Shown: positions 15,574 through 24,168 of the stretch, piece by piece
Position numbering within the stretch: position 1 is the first letter of the stretch
Layout of the letters: each line of letters starts with the position of its first letter
NCBI RefSeq assembly: GCF_938045345.1
Contig: NZ_CALIMS010000021.1
Span: 1 to 38,322, forward strand
Direction of reading: 5' to 3'
Source: an uncultured Campylobacter sp.
GTDB taxonomy: Bacteria; Campylobacterota; Campylobacteria; Campylobacterales; Campylobacteraceae
DNA: 38,322 bases
Notes under the pieces: model-generated
The model's input: the letters and a program-made list of their open reading frames with translations, nothing else
What the model was told of the DNA's origin: nothing
Database searches by the model: none
Position numbers and translations under genes: made by a program

Positions 15574-17724
15574 ATGAAATTTAAGATGAGTTTTGGTGCG
15601 GCTTTGGCGCTTTTTTCCTTTGCTTGCGCCGAACAAAACGCCGCGGCAAGCTCCGCCTCGGGCGAAAACCTAGGCGATATCGAGGTCGTAGAATGGGCGA
15701 ATAACGACGACGGCTACCGTGCCGTACGCAGCGAGATCGGCAAGACGACTAAGAGAATTTTAGAAATTCCGCAGACCGTAAATGTCGTAACGCAGCAGCA
15801 TCTAAAGGACAAAAAGCCAGAGACCCTAGCCGAATCGCTGCAAAACGTAAGCGGCATAAGCTATGCAAATACGACGGGAAATATTTTCGATGCGATCATC
15901 AAGCGTGGCTTCGGCGAGGGTCGCGACGGCTCGATTATGCGCAACGGCGTGCCGGGCGCCGTGATGCACAACTATAATAAAACTATTCAATCCGTCGAGG
16001 TTCTAAAAGGGCCCGCGAGCATGCTCTACGGCGCGCAGCAACCGGGCGGCGTCATAAACATGGTAACCAAAAAGCCGCAGTATGAGTTTATAAATGAAAT
16101 TTGGGGCGGGCTGGGCAATCGCAACTATTGGGACGCGGGATTTGATACTACAGGACCGATCGCAGACAGCGGCTTTGCGTATAGATTTATATTCGATTAC
16201 TACGCGAAGGATTATTGGCGAAATTTCGGCGGTATAAAAAACACGCTCTTTGCGCCGTCGCTTGCGTATCAAGGAGACGATTATTCGATAAGCTTAGGCT
16301 ACACCCATAGCCGCTCTACCGATCCGGTGGATCGCGGCGCATTTTTGGTGCCGAGTACGGGTAAAATTTACGGCAGTGGTAAAGTCCGCTTCGACGAGCC
16401 GGTAAATAAACTACAAAGCAAACTCGATACGGTTGATTTCGGCTTTGAGAAGGAATTTAACGAGGATTGGATATTAAAAGGCGCCTACGCTTTCTCGCGC
16501 AGCAAGCACGAATACGGCTACGTCCGTCCGAACAATCCATTCACGCCCCAAGGCCTTATCGGCACGACGCGATCGTATAACTACTACGATAATTTCATAC
16601 ACCGCACGCACGCAGCAAGCGTCACGCTAAACGGCAAATTTGAAACGGGCCCGCTTAAGTACGACATTCTTTTCGGCACGGATTACAAAAACTACTACAG
16701 ATACCGCCCAGGCGCGCTAAAAGGCACCGCAGGACGCATCAATATGCTTACCGGGCAGACCGCTTCGGGTGCCGTCTTAACGAACGATAGAGAGCCAAAA
16801 ATACAATATCAAAAGCTAAGAACGATCGGGCTTTACACCCAAGATAATATAAATTTAACCGACGAGTTGATACTTTCTTTGGGCGTGCGTAGGGAATTTT
16901 ACGATCAAGTAGCCAAGCAAAGCTGGCAAGGACCGAACAACACCGATCAGAAAAAGGCCGCTACGACCTATCAGGGCGGGCTTTTGTACCTGTTAAGCCC
17001 GCAGTGGTCGGTATATACTAACTACGCGCAAAGCTTCACGCCGCAGATGTCCATAGGCGAGGCGATAGGCGGCGATCTAAAGCCGGAGGAAGGCAAATCC
17101 GTGGAGCTCGGCACTAAATTTCAAAACGATCGCGTCACTGCAGGCGCGGCGGTGTTTAATATCGATAAAAAAAACATCCTGCGGACGGTAAATAATATAA
17201 GCGAGACGATCGGCAAGGCTCGCTCGCGAGGATTTGAGCTCGATATAAACGGGCGCGTGACGCAGGGGCTTAGCATGTCGGCAAGCTACGCATACACCAA
17301 AACGAGGGTGCGCGAGGACGACGGCGCTTTTGCGGTGCTAATCGGCAAACCGCTGGAAGCGACGCCGAAGCACCAAGCAAGCCTATTTGCCAACTACGAT
17401 TTCGCACATCTAGGCGCAAAGGGGCTTAGGCTCGGCGGCGGCGCGCGATACTTCGGTTCGTGGTACACCTACTATATGCGCACGAACCTACCGAGCGTGC
17501 CCGCAGGAACGGCATTTAAGCTGCCTCACGCCGTAGTTTATGACGCCTTCGTGAGCTACGATACTAAAATTTCGGGCTATGATACGAATTTTTCGTTCAA
17601 CGTCAAAAATTTGACCGACAAAAAATACTATACCTCATCCTCGACTGGCACAACCACAAGCGTGATACCTATTCAAATGGGCTACGCGCGGCAGTTTATG
17701 TTTAACGTATCGGTAAAATTTTAG
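15574..17724 (+). CDS. TonB-dependent siderophore receptor (FhuA-like)
   Basis: Outer-membrane gated channel that takes up a ferric siderophore using TonB energy. Of 716 residues, 1-25 form a signal peptide; GDIEVVEW near residue 34 is a plausible TonB box; about 60-180 is the plug domain (EIPQTVNVVTQQHLKDKKPE, the LQNVSGISY and GPASMLYGAQQPGGVINMVTK blocks, quoted in parts); the rest is a 22-strand barrel ending in an aromatic-terminated strand, FMFNVSVKF. The plug matches the TonB-dependent siderophore receptor subfamily of hydroxamate receptors, so ferrichrome-type ligands are possible. RBS AAGGAG. A Fur box lies upstream and a rho-independent terminator just downstream, so it is a single-gene iron-regulated unit. 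No exbB, exbD, tonB or ABC permease is nearby. Confidence 0.95.
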   Translation: MKFKMSFGAALALFSFACAEQNAAASSASGENLGDIEVVEWANNDDGYRAVRSEIGKTTKRILEIPQTVNVVTQQHLKDKKPETLAESLQNVSGISYANTTGNIFDAIIKRGFGEGRDGSIMRNGVPGAVMHNYNKTIQSVEVLKGPASMLYGAQQPGGVINMVTKKPQYEFINEIWGGLGNRNYWDAGFDTTGPIADSGFAYRFIFDYYAKDYWRNFGGIKNTLFAPSLAYQGDDYSISLGYTHSRSTDPVDRGAFLVPSTGKIYGSGKVRFDEPVNKLQSKLDTVDFGFEKEFNEDWILKGAYAFSRSKHEYGYVRPNNPFTPQGLIGTTRSYNYYDNFIHRTHAASVTLNGKFETGPLKYDILFGTDYKNYYRYRPGALKGTAGRINMLTGQTASGAVLTNDREPKIQYQKLRTIGLYTQDNINLTDELILSLGVRREFYDQVAKQSWQGPNNTDQKKAATTYQGGLLYLLSPQWSVYTNYAQSFTPQMSIGEAIGGDLKPEEGKSVELGTKFQNDRVTAGAAVFNIDKKNILRTVNNISETIGKARSRGFELDINGRVTQGLSMSASYAYTKTRVREDDGAFAVLIGKPLEATPKHQASLFANYDFAHLGAKGLRLGGGARYFGSWYTYYMRTNLPSVPAGTAFKLPHAVVYDAFVSYDTKISGYDTNFSFNVKNLTDKKYYTSSSTGTTTSVIPIQMGYARQFMFNVSVKF

Positions 17725-17728
17725 CCTC

Positions 17729-17759
17729 AAGCCCGCTTTAAATTTCAAGGCGGGCTTTT
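17729..17759 (+). terminator. rho-independent terminator of the receptor gene
   Basis: Stem AAGCCCGC / GCGGGCTT with a 13-nt loop, followed by further T residues, starting 5 nt after the stop codon. A second weaker stem (GAGCC / GGCTC) follows near 17783-17799. Confidence 0.8.
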
Positions 17760-17842
17760 AAAAATTTTAAAATTTAAAAGCCGCGAGCCGCTTAGGCTCG
17801 GCAAATTTTAGGAATTTATACTTTAAATAAGAAATTTTTTGA

Positions 17843-17848
17843 TATATT
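17843..17848 (+). promoter_or_regulatory. -10 box of the tig operon promoter
   Basis: TATATT after a T6 run, in TTTTTTGATATATTAC, 33 nt before the tig start codon. It would drive the six-gene tig-clpP-def-comM-nnrD-purN operon. Confidence 0.5.
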
Positions 17849-17881
17849 ACAAGCTATTTTTAAATTTTCTAAAGGAATTTT

Positions 17882-19195
17882 ATGGAAGTAAAAGCAAAAA
17901 TGAAAGACGCCGCGAATGCGGTAGCTGCGAGCAAGATCGAAGCAAAGCAGATCGCGGCAAAAGTAGAAGAGCTAGCCAAAAAGGCCTCCAAGCAGCTAAG
18001 AATCGATGGATTCAGACAGGGTAAAGTGCCTACCGCGGTGGTTTTGAAGCGATACGGCAAGCAGCTTGAGAGCGATGCAAAGCAGGAACTTCTTAAAGAT
18101 ATGATCGATCAGTCTCTTAAAATTTTAAAGAAAAAACAAGATGAAATTTTATCCGAGCCGGTCTTTTCTAAATTTGACGAAAAAGAAGGCGACATCGACG
18201 TTGAGATCGAAATTTCTTTCAGACCCGAAGTTAGCGTCGAGGGATACGAGGAGCTGATCCCGAAATTTAGCAGTCCGCGCGTTACTCAAAAAGAGATCGA
18301 CGAGAAAGTGGCGGAATTTTTGCAGATGATCGCGCCGCTTTCAAAGACCAACAAAAAAATTCTAGCCAAAGACGATTTTGCAAAATTTGATTTCGAAGGC
18401 TTCGTGGACGGCAAGCCATTCGACGGCGGCAAGGCGCAGGATTACGTACTTCAAATCGGCTCAAATCAATTTATCCCTGGCTTTGAAGACGGTATGATCG
18501 GACTTAGAGTGGGCGAGGAGCGCGACGTAGCGGTTAAATTCCCCGAGAATTACGGCGCAAAAAATTTAGCCGGCAAGGACGCGATCTTTAAAGTTAAGCT
18601 TCATGAAATTCAGGCTAAAAAACCTGCCAAAGAGCTCGGCGAGGAGGAGCTAAAGCAAGCGCTTCCGGGCGAGAAAGAGCCGAGCAAGGAGAAATTTGAA
18701 GCGCGCATCAAAGAGCGCATCAAAAACGATAAGCTTCAAAAGCTGATAAATGAGGATCTAAAGCCTAAATTTGCCGACGCGCTCGCCGAAAAATTTAACT
18801 TCGCGCTTCCAAAAGCGATCGTCGAGCAGGAGATTAATTTGCAGTTTAACAATGCCTGGAGCGGCTTTTCAAAAGAGCAGATCGAGGAATTTAAAAACAA
18901 CAAAGACGCCCTGGATAAAAAGCGCGAAGAGTTTAGAAAGGCTGCCGAAAACAGCGTAAAACTGACATTCCTAATCGACGAGCTAGCCAAAAAGCGCAAG
19001 ATCGACGTGAGCGATCAGGAGCTCGTTCAGGCGGTCTATATGGAGGCCTACACCTACGGCGCAAACCCGAAAGAGTACCTAGATAGATACCGCAACAACG
19101 GCATGCTTCCCGCCGTCAAAATGGCGCTGATCGAGGAGAAACTATTTAACGATATTTTCTCCAAACAGGGCAAAAAAGAAGAGAAGGGCGAATAG
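17882..19195 (+). CDS. tig: trigger factor
   Basis: Ribosome-bound chaperone and peptidyl-prolyl isomerase that receives nascent chains. The 437 residues show the three-domain plan: the ribosome-binding tail with the signature GFRQGKVP near residue 43, an FKBP-type isomerase domain (about 155-240, DFAKFDFEGFVDGKPFDGG in part, and GFEDGMIG), and a long helical C-terminal arm (about 250-430). RBS AAAGGA. The stop codon abuts the start of clpP, the classic tig-clpP arrangement. The N-terminal 25 residues are alanine-rich and lack the usual beta-strand pattern of E. coli trigger factor, as is often seen in this group. Confidence 0.97.
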   Translation: MEVKAKMKDAANAVAASKIEAKQIAAKVEELAKKASKQLRIDGFRQGKVPTAVVLKRYGKQLESDAKQELLKDMIDQSLKILKKKQDEILSEPVFSKFDEKEGDIDVEIEISFRPEVSVEGYEELIPKFSSPRVTQKEIDEKVAEFLQMIAPLSKTNKKILAKDDFAKFDFEGFVDGKPFDGGKAQDYVLQIGSNQFIPGFEDGMIGLRVGEERDVAVKFPENYGAKNLAGKDAIFKVKLHEIQAKKPAKELGEEELKQALPGEKEPSKEKFEARIKERIKNDKLQKLINEDLKPKFADALAEKFNFALPKAIVEQEINLQFNNAWSGFSKEQIEEFKNNKDALDKKREEFRKAAENSVKLTFLIDELAKKRKIDVSDQELVQAVYMEAYTYGANPKEYLDRYRNNGMLPAVKMALIEEKLFNDIFSKQGKKEEKGE

Positions 19196-19780
19196 ATGGT
19201 GATTCCTTACGTTATCGAACAAACTAGTCGCGGAGAGCGCAGCTACGACATCTACTCGAGGCTGTTAAAAGACCGTATCGTAATGCTTAGCGGCGAGATC
19301 GACGACGCAGTGGCAAGCTCGATCGTCGCGCAGCTTCTGTTTTTGGAGGCGGAGGATCCGGATAAGGATATCTATCTATACATCAACTCCCCGGGCGGCG
19401 TGGTTACGAGCGGATTTAGCATTTATGATACTATGAATTACATTAAGCCCGACGTAAGCACGATCTGTATCGGTCAAGCGGCATCGATGGGGGCGTTTTT
19501 GCTAAGCTGCGGCGCCAAAGGCAAACGCTACGCGCTTCCAAACTCGCGCATAATGATCCACCAGCCCCTCGGCGGTGCACAGGGTCAGGCTACCGACATC
19601 GAGATCCAAGCCAAAGAAATTTTACGAATGAAAGAAATTCTAAACAACATCCTTTCGCAAAATTCCGGCAAAGATCTCGCGCAGGTCGAAAAGGACACCG
19701 ATCGCGACTTTTTTATGAGCGCCGATGATGCCGTGCAATACGGACTGATCGACCAAGTACTTCAAAAGAGCTTTAAATAG
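19196..19780 (+). CDS. clpP: ATP-dependent Clp protease proteolytic subunit
   Basis: Serine protease that forms the double-ring chamber fed by ClpX or ClpA. The 194-residue protein has the catalytic serine in GQAASMGAFLL (S98 region), histidine in MIHQPLGGAQGQ, and aspartate in the tail segment (DDAVQYGLIDQV). Its N-terminus MVIPYVIEQTSRGERSYDIYS (in part) is the mature type, with a very short propeptide or none. It starts directly after the tig stop and is directly followed by def. Confidence 0.98.
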   Translation: MVIPYVIEQTSRGERSYDIYSRLLKDRIVMLSGEIDDAVASSIVAQLLFLEAEDPDKDIYLYINSPGGVVTSGFSIYDTMNYIKPDVSTICIGQAASMGAFLLSCGAKGKRYALPNSRIMIHQPLGGAQGQATDIEIQAKEILRMKEILNNILSQNSGKDLAQVEKDTDRDFFMSADDAVQYGLIDQVLQKSFK

Positions 19781-20299
19781 ATGATCCTGGACGTCCTTAC
19801 CTATCCGAATAAAAAGCTTTATCAAAGATCGACCGAGGTCGTGAAATTCGACGCGGCACTGGGCGAGCTTTTGGACGATATGTATGAGACGATGATCGCA
19901 AAAAACGGCATAGGCCTTGCCGCCATCCAGGTAGGCAGGCCCGTGCGCGCTTTGATCATAAATTTAGCCAATGAGGAAAAAATCCAAGACAAAAAAGACC
20001 TCATCGAGATCATCAATCCGCAAATTTTAAAAAAGGAAGGCGAGGTCGTATTTCAGGAGGGCTGCCTGTCGGTGCCCGGCTTTTATGAGGACGTCACACG
20101 CGCCGAGTTTATCACGGTGCAGTTTCAAGACCGCGCCGGCAATACCCAGCAAATGGACGCTAGCGAACTGCTAGCCGTCTGTATCCAGCACGAGATGGAC
20201 CACCTCGACGGACATCTTTTCATCGAGCGCATCGGATACAATAAACGCAAAAAATTTGATAAAGAATTCAAAAAAAGCCTAAAAGAAAAATCGAAATGA
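19781..20299 (+). CDS. def: peptide deformylase
   Basis: Removes the formyl group from the N-terminal methionine of new proteins. All three motifs are present in 172 residues: GIGLAAIQVG (near 45), EGCLSVPG with the metal-ligand cysteine (near 92), and QHEMDHLDG with the two metal histidines (near 136). It starts immediately after clpP and overlaps comM by 4 nt (ATGA). Clustering with the nascent-chain factors tig and clpP fits its function. Confidence 0.98.
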   Translation: MILDVLTYPNKKLYQRSTEVVKFDAALGELLDDMYETMIAKNGIGLAAIQVGRPVRALIINLANEEKIQDKKDLIEIINPQILKKEGEVVFQEGCLSVPGFYEDVTRAEFITVQFQDRAGNTQQMDASELLAVCIQHEMDHLDGHLFIERIGYNKRKKFDKEFKKSLKEKSK

Positions 20300-21813
20300 A
20301 GTCCCTAAAATGCGCTGCCTTCACGGATGCTCTGATCCCTGTAGAGGTTGAGTCGACATTCGTGCGGGGGCTGCCGGGATTTAATATCGTTGGCCTTGCG
20401 GGCGCTACGATAAAAGAGAGCGAAAGCCGCGTAAAAGCGGCGCTTGTGAGCCTAAATTTTAAATTTCCCGCGTCCAAAATCATCATAAATCTCTCCCCCT
20501 CCGACACGCCCAAAAACGGCTCGCACTTCGATCTTGCGATCGCGCTTCTCATCGCGCTGCAAAAAGAGCGCATCGACGGCGATTTCTTCGTCTTTGGCGA
20601 GCTCGGTTTAGACGGCAGCTTAAAGAGTACGGCGAGCCTCTTTTCGATCCTGCTTTTTTTAAGCACGAAGGCGAAGCGCGCTAAAATTTTAGTGCCGCAA
20701 AGCATTGCTCTAAAAGCCTGCACGATCCCAAACTACGACGTTTATGCCGTGGGTAGCCTAAGCGACGCGGTCAGATTTTTTTTAGACGAGGAATTCGCCG
20801 CAAGCAGGCTCATGCGAGAAACCCATCCGCTTTTTAAAAACGTCGTGGAGATTGACGGGCAAATTTACGTTCCCAACCGCGATTTTTCGCTTGATTTCAA
20901 AGACGTCAAAGGGCAAAAGCGCGCCAAACGCGCGAGCCTGATCGCCGCATGCGGCATGCACAACATCCTCTTTGAGGGCAGCCCAGGCTGCGGCAAAAGT
21001 ATGTGCGCCAAGCGGATAGCTAGAATTCTGCCGCCGCAGAGCCTGGGCGAAGTGCTGCTCTCGTGCGCCTACGAGTCGTTAAATAACAAAGACGTCGATT
21101 TTAGCGCACTGCGCCCCTTCCGATCGCCGCATCACACCAGCACGCGCAGCTCGATTTTCGGCGGCGGCAGTAGCGGCGCAAAGATCGGCGAGGTCGCGCT
21201 CGCAAACGGCGGCGAGCTGTTTTTCGACGAGCTGCCGCACTTCGGCAAACAAATTTTAGAAAGCCTGCGCGAGCCGCTGGAGGATAATAGAATTTTAATT
21301 TCGCGCGTAAATTCCAAAGTCGAATACCAAACGAAATTTATCTTCGTCGCGGCGCAAAATCCCTGCCCGTGCGGAAATCTATTCTCTAAAAACCTCACCT
21401 GCACCTGCTCGCTAAACGACATCAGGCGCTACAAAAACACGATCTCCGCGCCGCTGCTCGATCGCATCGACATATATGTCGCGATGGACGAGACCGGCGC
21501 AGACGACAGAAGCGACGTTTGTAGCGAGGAGATGGCGGATGCGGTGCTGCGGGCGTTTCGCGTGCAAAAGGCTCGCGGACAGAGCGAGCTAAACGCAAAG
21601 CTGCGCGACGAGGAGACCGAAAAATTTTGCGTCTGCGAAAGCGCGGCGCGGGAGGTTTTGCAAACGGCGATTACCCGCTACGATCTTTCGCAGCGCGGCG
21701 TAAATAAGACGCTAAAGCTTGCCCGCACTATCGCCGATCTAGCAGGCGCCGAAATCATCGCCAAAGCGCATATTTTGGAGGCTCTTAGCTTTCGCATAAG
21801 GAGCGAAATTTGA
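20296..21813 (+). CDS. comM: YifB/ComM family Mg-chelatase-like AAA+ ATPase
   Basis: In naturally competent bacteria ComM is a hexameric helicase that promotes branch migration when incoming DNA is integrated. The 505-residue protein has the N-terminal Lon-S5-like ChlI domain (VEVESTFVRGLPGFNIVGL in part), Walker A GSPGCGKS near residue 230, Walker B GGELFFDELPHF near 305, the zinc-type CPCG...CTCS cluster near 355-375, LLDRIDIYV near 392 and a C-terminal Mg_chelatase C domain (RGVNKTLKLARTIADL in part). It overlaps def and nnrD by 4 nt each, so it is embedded in the operon. The link with the lone pseudopilin elsewhere in the window hints at competence, without proof. Confidence 0.93.
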   Translation: MKSLKCAAFTDALIPVEVESTFVRGLPGFNIVGLAGATIKESESRVKAALVSLNFKFPASKIIINLSPSDTPKNGSHFDLAIALLIALQKERIDGDFFVFGELGLDGSLKSTASLFSILLFLSTKAKRAKILVPQSIALKACTIPNYDVYAVGSLSDAVRFFLDEEFAASRLMRETHPLFKNVVEIDGQIYVPNRDFSLDFKDVKGQKRAKRASLIAACGMHNILFEGSPGCGKSMCAKRIARILPPQSLGEVLLSCAYESLNNKDVDFSALRPFRSPHHTSTRSSIFGGGSSGAKIGEVALANGGELFFDELPHFGKQILESLREPLEDNRILISRVNSKVEYQTKFIFVAAQNPCPCGNLFSKNLTCTCSLNDIRRYKNTISAPLLDRIDIYVAMDETGADDRSDVCSEEMADAVLRAFRVQKARGQSELNAKLRDEETEKFCVCESAAREVLQTAITRYDLSQRGVNKTLKLARTIADLAGAEIIAKAHILEALSFRIRSEI

Positions 21814-23471
21814 AAAAAATTTTCTTTAGCACCGAGGAGCTCGACGCGCGAGCTAGCGCAAAATTTGGACTTGGCGAGCAAATTTTAATGGAAAATGCCG
21901 CTTGCAAGATCGAGCGCGAGATCAGAAAGCGGCTCAAAAAGGGCTCGCGCGTTTTGGCACTTTGCGGCGGCGGAAACAACGGCGCAGACGCGATGGTGGC
22001 ACTACGAAGGCTAAGCGGCGATTTTAGCTGCACGGCGCTTTGCGTGCTGGAAAATAGAAGCGCGGCGGGCAAATTTCAAGCTGATGCGGCGCGGGCTGCG
22101 GGGGTTAAGCTTATCGATATCGCGAGCGCGAAAGACGATTGCGGGCACGTAGAGGGCGCGTCTAGCAAGGATGCCTGCGCGCATGAAAGCGTAGGCGGCT
22201 CCTATTTAAAAGACGCTGGCGCGAGCGAGCCGCGGCGCGAGCTCGAAAGCCTAAGCAACGCGGGCATTATGGGCGGCGGCGATAAATTAAGCACGAAATT
22301 TAAGGGCTCAAAATTTACAAGCGCTAAATTTGAAACCGTGGGGCATGGCAGCGATTTCGGCAAACTAGGCAACGATTGCGGCGAACCGCGCATCCTGCAC
22401 TATGAGATTACGAGCGCAGACTGCATAATCGACGGGATTTTCGGCAGCGGTCTAAACAAAGCCTTAAGCTCTGAAATTTGTGAAATTTTATCTCTCGCAA
22501 ATAGCTCAAAATCCCTAAAAATCGCAGTCGATATTCCAAGCGGTATCGATAAAAGCGGGCGCATTTTAGGCGGTGCATTTTGCGCGGATCTGACGATCGC
22601 GATGGGCGCGCTGAAGCTCGCGCTGTTTTCGGACGGCGCGAAGGATTATGTAGGGCGGATCAAGGTCGCAAATCTTGGAATTTCGCGCTCAAATTTTGAG
22701 GGGCGGAGCGAATATTTTCTGCTTCAAAAAAGCGATCTGAAGCTGCCGCTGCGCAGGAAACAAAACACCAACAAGGGCGACTTCGGGCACACCTACGTAG
22801 TAAGCGGGCAGATGAGCGGAGCGGCGCAGATGGCGGCTCTGGCGGCTCACGCGATCGGCAGCGGGCTCGTTAGCGTCGTTAGTGATGGGCCGTTAAATTT
22901 AAGCCCGATTTTGATGCAAAAAAGCTCATTCAATGCCGCGCGGGTCGTAGTCTGCGGCTGCGGCCTTGGAGAGCGGAAGATCGATCTTGCCGCGCTGCGG
23001 GGCAAAAGCTGCGTCATCGACGCCGATCTATGCTACGAGAGCGAAATTTTAAGCCTGCTAAACGCCAATTCAAATTTAATCCTAACGCCCCATCCGAAGG
23101 AATTCTGCTCGCTTTTAAAGATCGCGGGCATCGCAGATCTTAGCGTGAGCGAGCTGCAAGAGCGGCGCTTCGAGCTTGCGCGGGCGTGGAGCGAGAAATT
23201 TAGCGGCGTGCTCGTGCTAAAGGGCGCAAACACGCTCATCGCTCAAGCGGGCGTCATCTACGTCTGCGACAAAGGTAGCGTCGCGCTCGCAAAAGGCGGC
23301 AGCGGCGACGTGCTCGCAGGGCTCATCGGCGGGCTACTCGCGCAAGGCTACTCGCCTCTGCAAGCCTCAATCTGCGGCGTCCTAGCCCACGCACTCGCCG
23401 CGCGAGCCTTCGCCAAAAACTCCTACGCGCTAAATCCGCTCGATCTCATCGAGGAGGTAAAATGGTTGTGA
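21810..23471 (+). CDS. nnrD: bifunctional NAD(P)H-hydrate epimerase / ADP-dependent dehydratase with a large insert
   Basis: Repairs hydrated NADH/NADPH: the N-terminal YjeF_N half epimerises NAD(P)HX and the C-terminal ribokinase-like half dehydrates it with ADP or ATP. The N-terminal half shows GGGNNGADAM near 53-62 and CIIDGIFGSGL near 205; the C-terminal half shows GHTYVVSGQMSGAA, TPHPKEF and AKGGSGDVLAG. Of 553 residues, about 107-197 are a hydrophilic, low-conservation insert (rich in S, K, G, D and in the KF pairs produced by AAATTT words) placed between a Rossmann strand (VKLIDI) and the catalytic aspartate strand. The fold should tolerate it as a surface loop, but this is not proven. 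It overlaps comM by 4 nt and purN by 10 nt. Confidence 0.93.
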   Translation: MKKIFFSTEELDARASAKFGLGEQILMENAACKIEREIRKRLKKGSRVLALCGGGNNGADAMVALRRLSGDFSCTALCVLENRSAAGKFQADAARAAGVKLIDIASAKDDCGHVEGASSKDACAHESVGGSYLKDAGASEPRRELESLSNAGIMGGGDKLSTKFKGSKFTSAKFETVGHGSDFGKLGNDCGEPRILHYEITSADCIIDGIFGSGLNKALSSEICEILSLANSSKSLKIAVDIPSGIDKSGRILGGAFCADLTIAMGALKLALFSDGAKDYVGRIKVANLGISRSNFEGRSEYFLLQKSDLKLPLRRKQNTNKGDFGHTYVVSGQMSGAAQMAALAAHAIGSGLVSVVSDGPLNLSPILMQKSSFNAARVVVCGCGLGERKIDLAALRGKSCVIDADLCYESEILSLLNANSNLILTPHPKEFCSLLKIAGIADLSVSELQERRFELARAWSEKFSGVLVLKGANTLIAQAGVIYVCDKGSVALAKGGSGDVLAGLIGGLLAQGYSPLQASICGVLAHALAARAFAKNSYALNPLDLIEEVKWL

Positions 23472-24040
23472 AAAAGCTCGCCGTGCTTTTTAGCGGTAGC
23501 GGTTCAAATTTAGAGGCGATCTTGCAGAAGCTGCACGGCAAAATTTTTGGCGAAACCAAGATCGAAGTCGCGCTAACGCTAAGCAACAAAGCTAACGCAG
23601 GCGGCATAGCAAAGGCTGCAAAATTCGGGCTTAAAAGTGTGATCCTAAATCACAAAGACTTCGCTAGCCGCGAGGAATTTGACGCCGCACTCGTGCGCGA
23701 GATCGAAAAAAGCGGCGCGGATCTTACGGTGCTTGCGGGCTTTATGCGGATTCTCACGCCCGTTTTTACGAGCAGAGTTCGCGCGATAAATTTGCACCCG
23801 TCGCTACTGCCGCTTTTTAAGGGCGCGCACGCGATAAAAGAGAGCTTTGAGAGCGATATGAAGGTAGGCGGCGTGAGCGTGCACTGGGTCAGCGAGGAGC
23901 TAGACGGCGGCGCGATCATCGCTCAGCGAGCGTTTGAAAAGAGCGCGGGAATGAGCCTTGAGGCTTACGAAGCCAAAATCCACGAAATCGAGCATGAGCT
24001 ATTGCCGCAGGTGATCGTAGAAATTTTGTGCCGAAGCTAA
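23462..24040 (+). CDS. purN: phosphoribosylglycinamide formyltransferase
   Basis: Transfers a formyl group from 10-formyl-THF to GAR in purine synthesis. The 192-residue protein carries FSGSGSNLEAIL at the N-terminus, AGFMRILTP, the catalytic INLHPSLLPLFKGAHAI block with N and H (near residue 106), and HWVSEELDGGAII with the catalytic aspartate. The ATG lies within the end of nnrD, with GAGG upstream, so translation is coupled. Last gene of the tig operon; two strong stem-loops follow. Confidence 0.96.
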   Translation: MVVKKLAVLFSGSGSNLEAILQKLHGKIFGETKIEVALTLSNKANAGGIAKAAKFGLKSVILNHKDFASREEFDAALVREIEKSGADLTVLAGFMRILTPVFTSRVRAINLHPSLLPLFKGAHAIKESFESDMKVGGVSVHWVSEELDGGAIIAQRAFEKSAGMSLEAYEAKIHEIEHELLPQVIVEILCRS

Positions 24041-24046
24041 ATTTTG

Positions 24047-24074
24047 CGCGGAATTTAAAGAGCGAAATTCCGCG
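24047..24074 (+). terminator. hairpin after purN
   Basis: Stem CGCGGAATTT / AAATTCCGCG (10 bp) with an 8-nt loop, followed by GAATTTTG. It begins 7 nt past the purN stop codon and probably ends the tig operon. Confidence 0.6.
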
Positions 24075-24083
24075 GAATTTTGT

Positions 24084-24143
24084 AAATTTTAAAGCTTAGC
24101 CGTTTAAATTTAGAGGCGGGTTCGAAGCTAAGCTTTAAAATTT
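24084..24143. repeat. 17-bp-arm inverted repeat upstream of the DUF3137 gene
   Basis: Perfect arms AAATTTTAAAGCTTAGC and GCTAAGCTTTAAAATTT enclose a 26-nt spacer. The right arm ends 25 nt before the DUF3137 start codon. Likely a strong RNA hairpin: a second terminator for the upstream operon, or part of the leader of the next gene. Confidence 0.8.
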
Positions 24144-24168
24144 GCTAGCTAAATTTAGAAAGAGAAAG

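Noticed and set aside
17869..18060. Minus-strand frame opposite the trigger factor start
   Set aside because: Mirror of the Ala/Lys-rich trigger factor N-terminus; no signals for translation.
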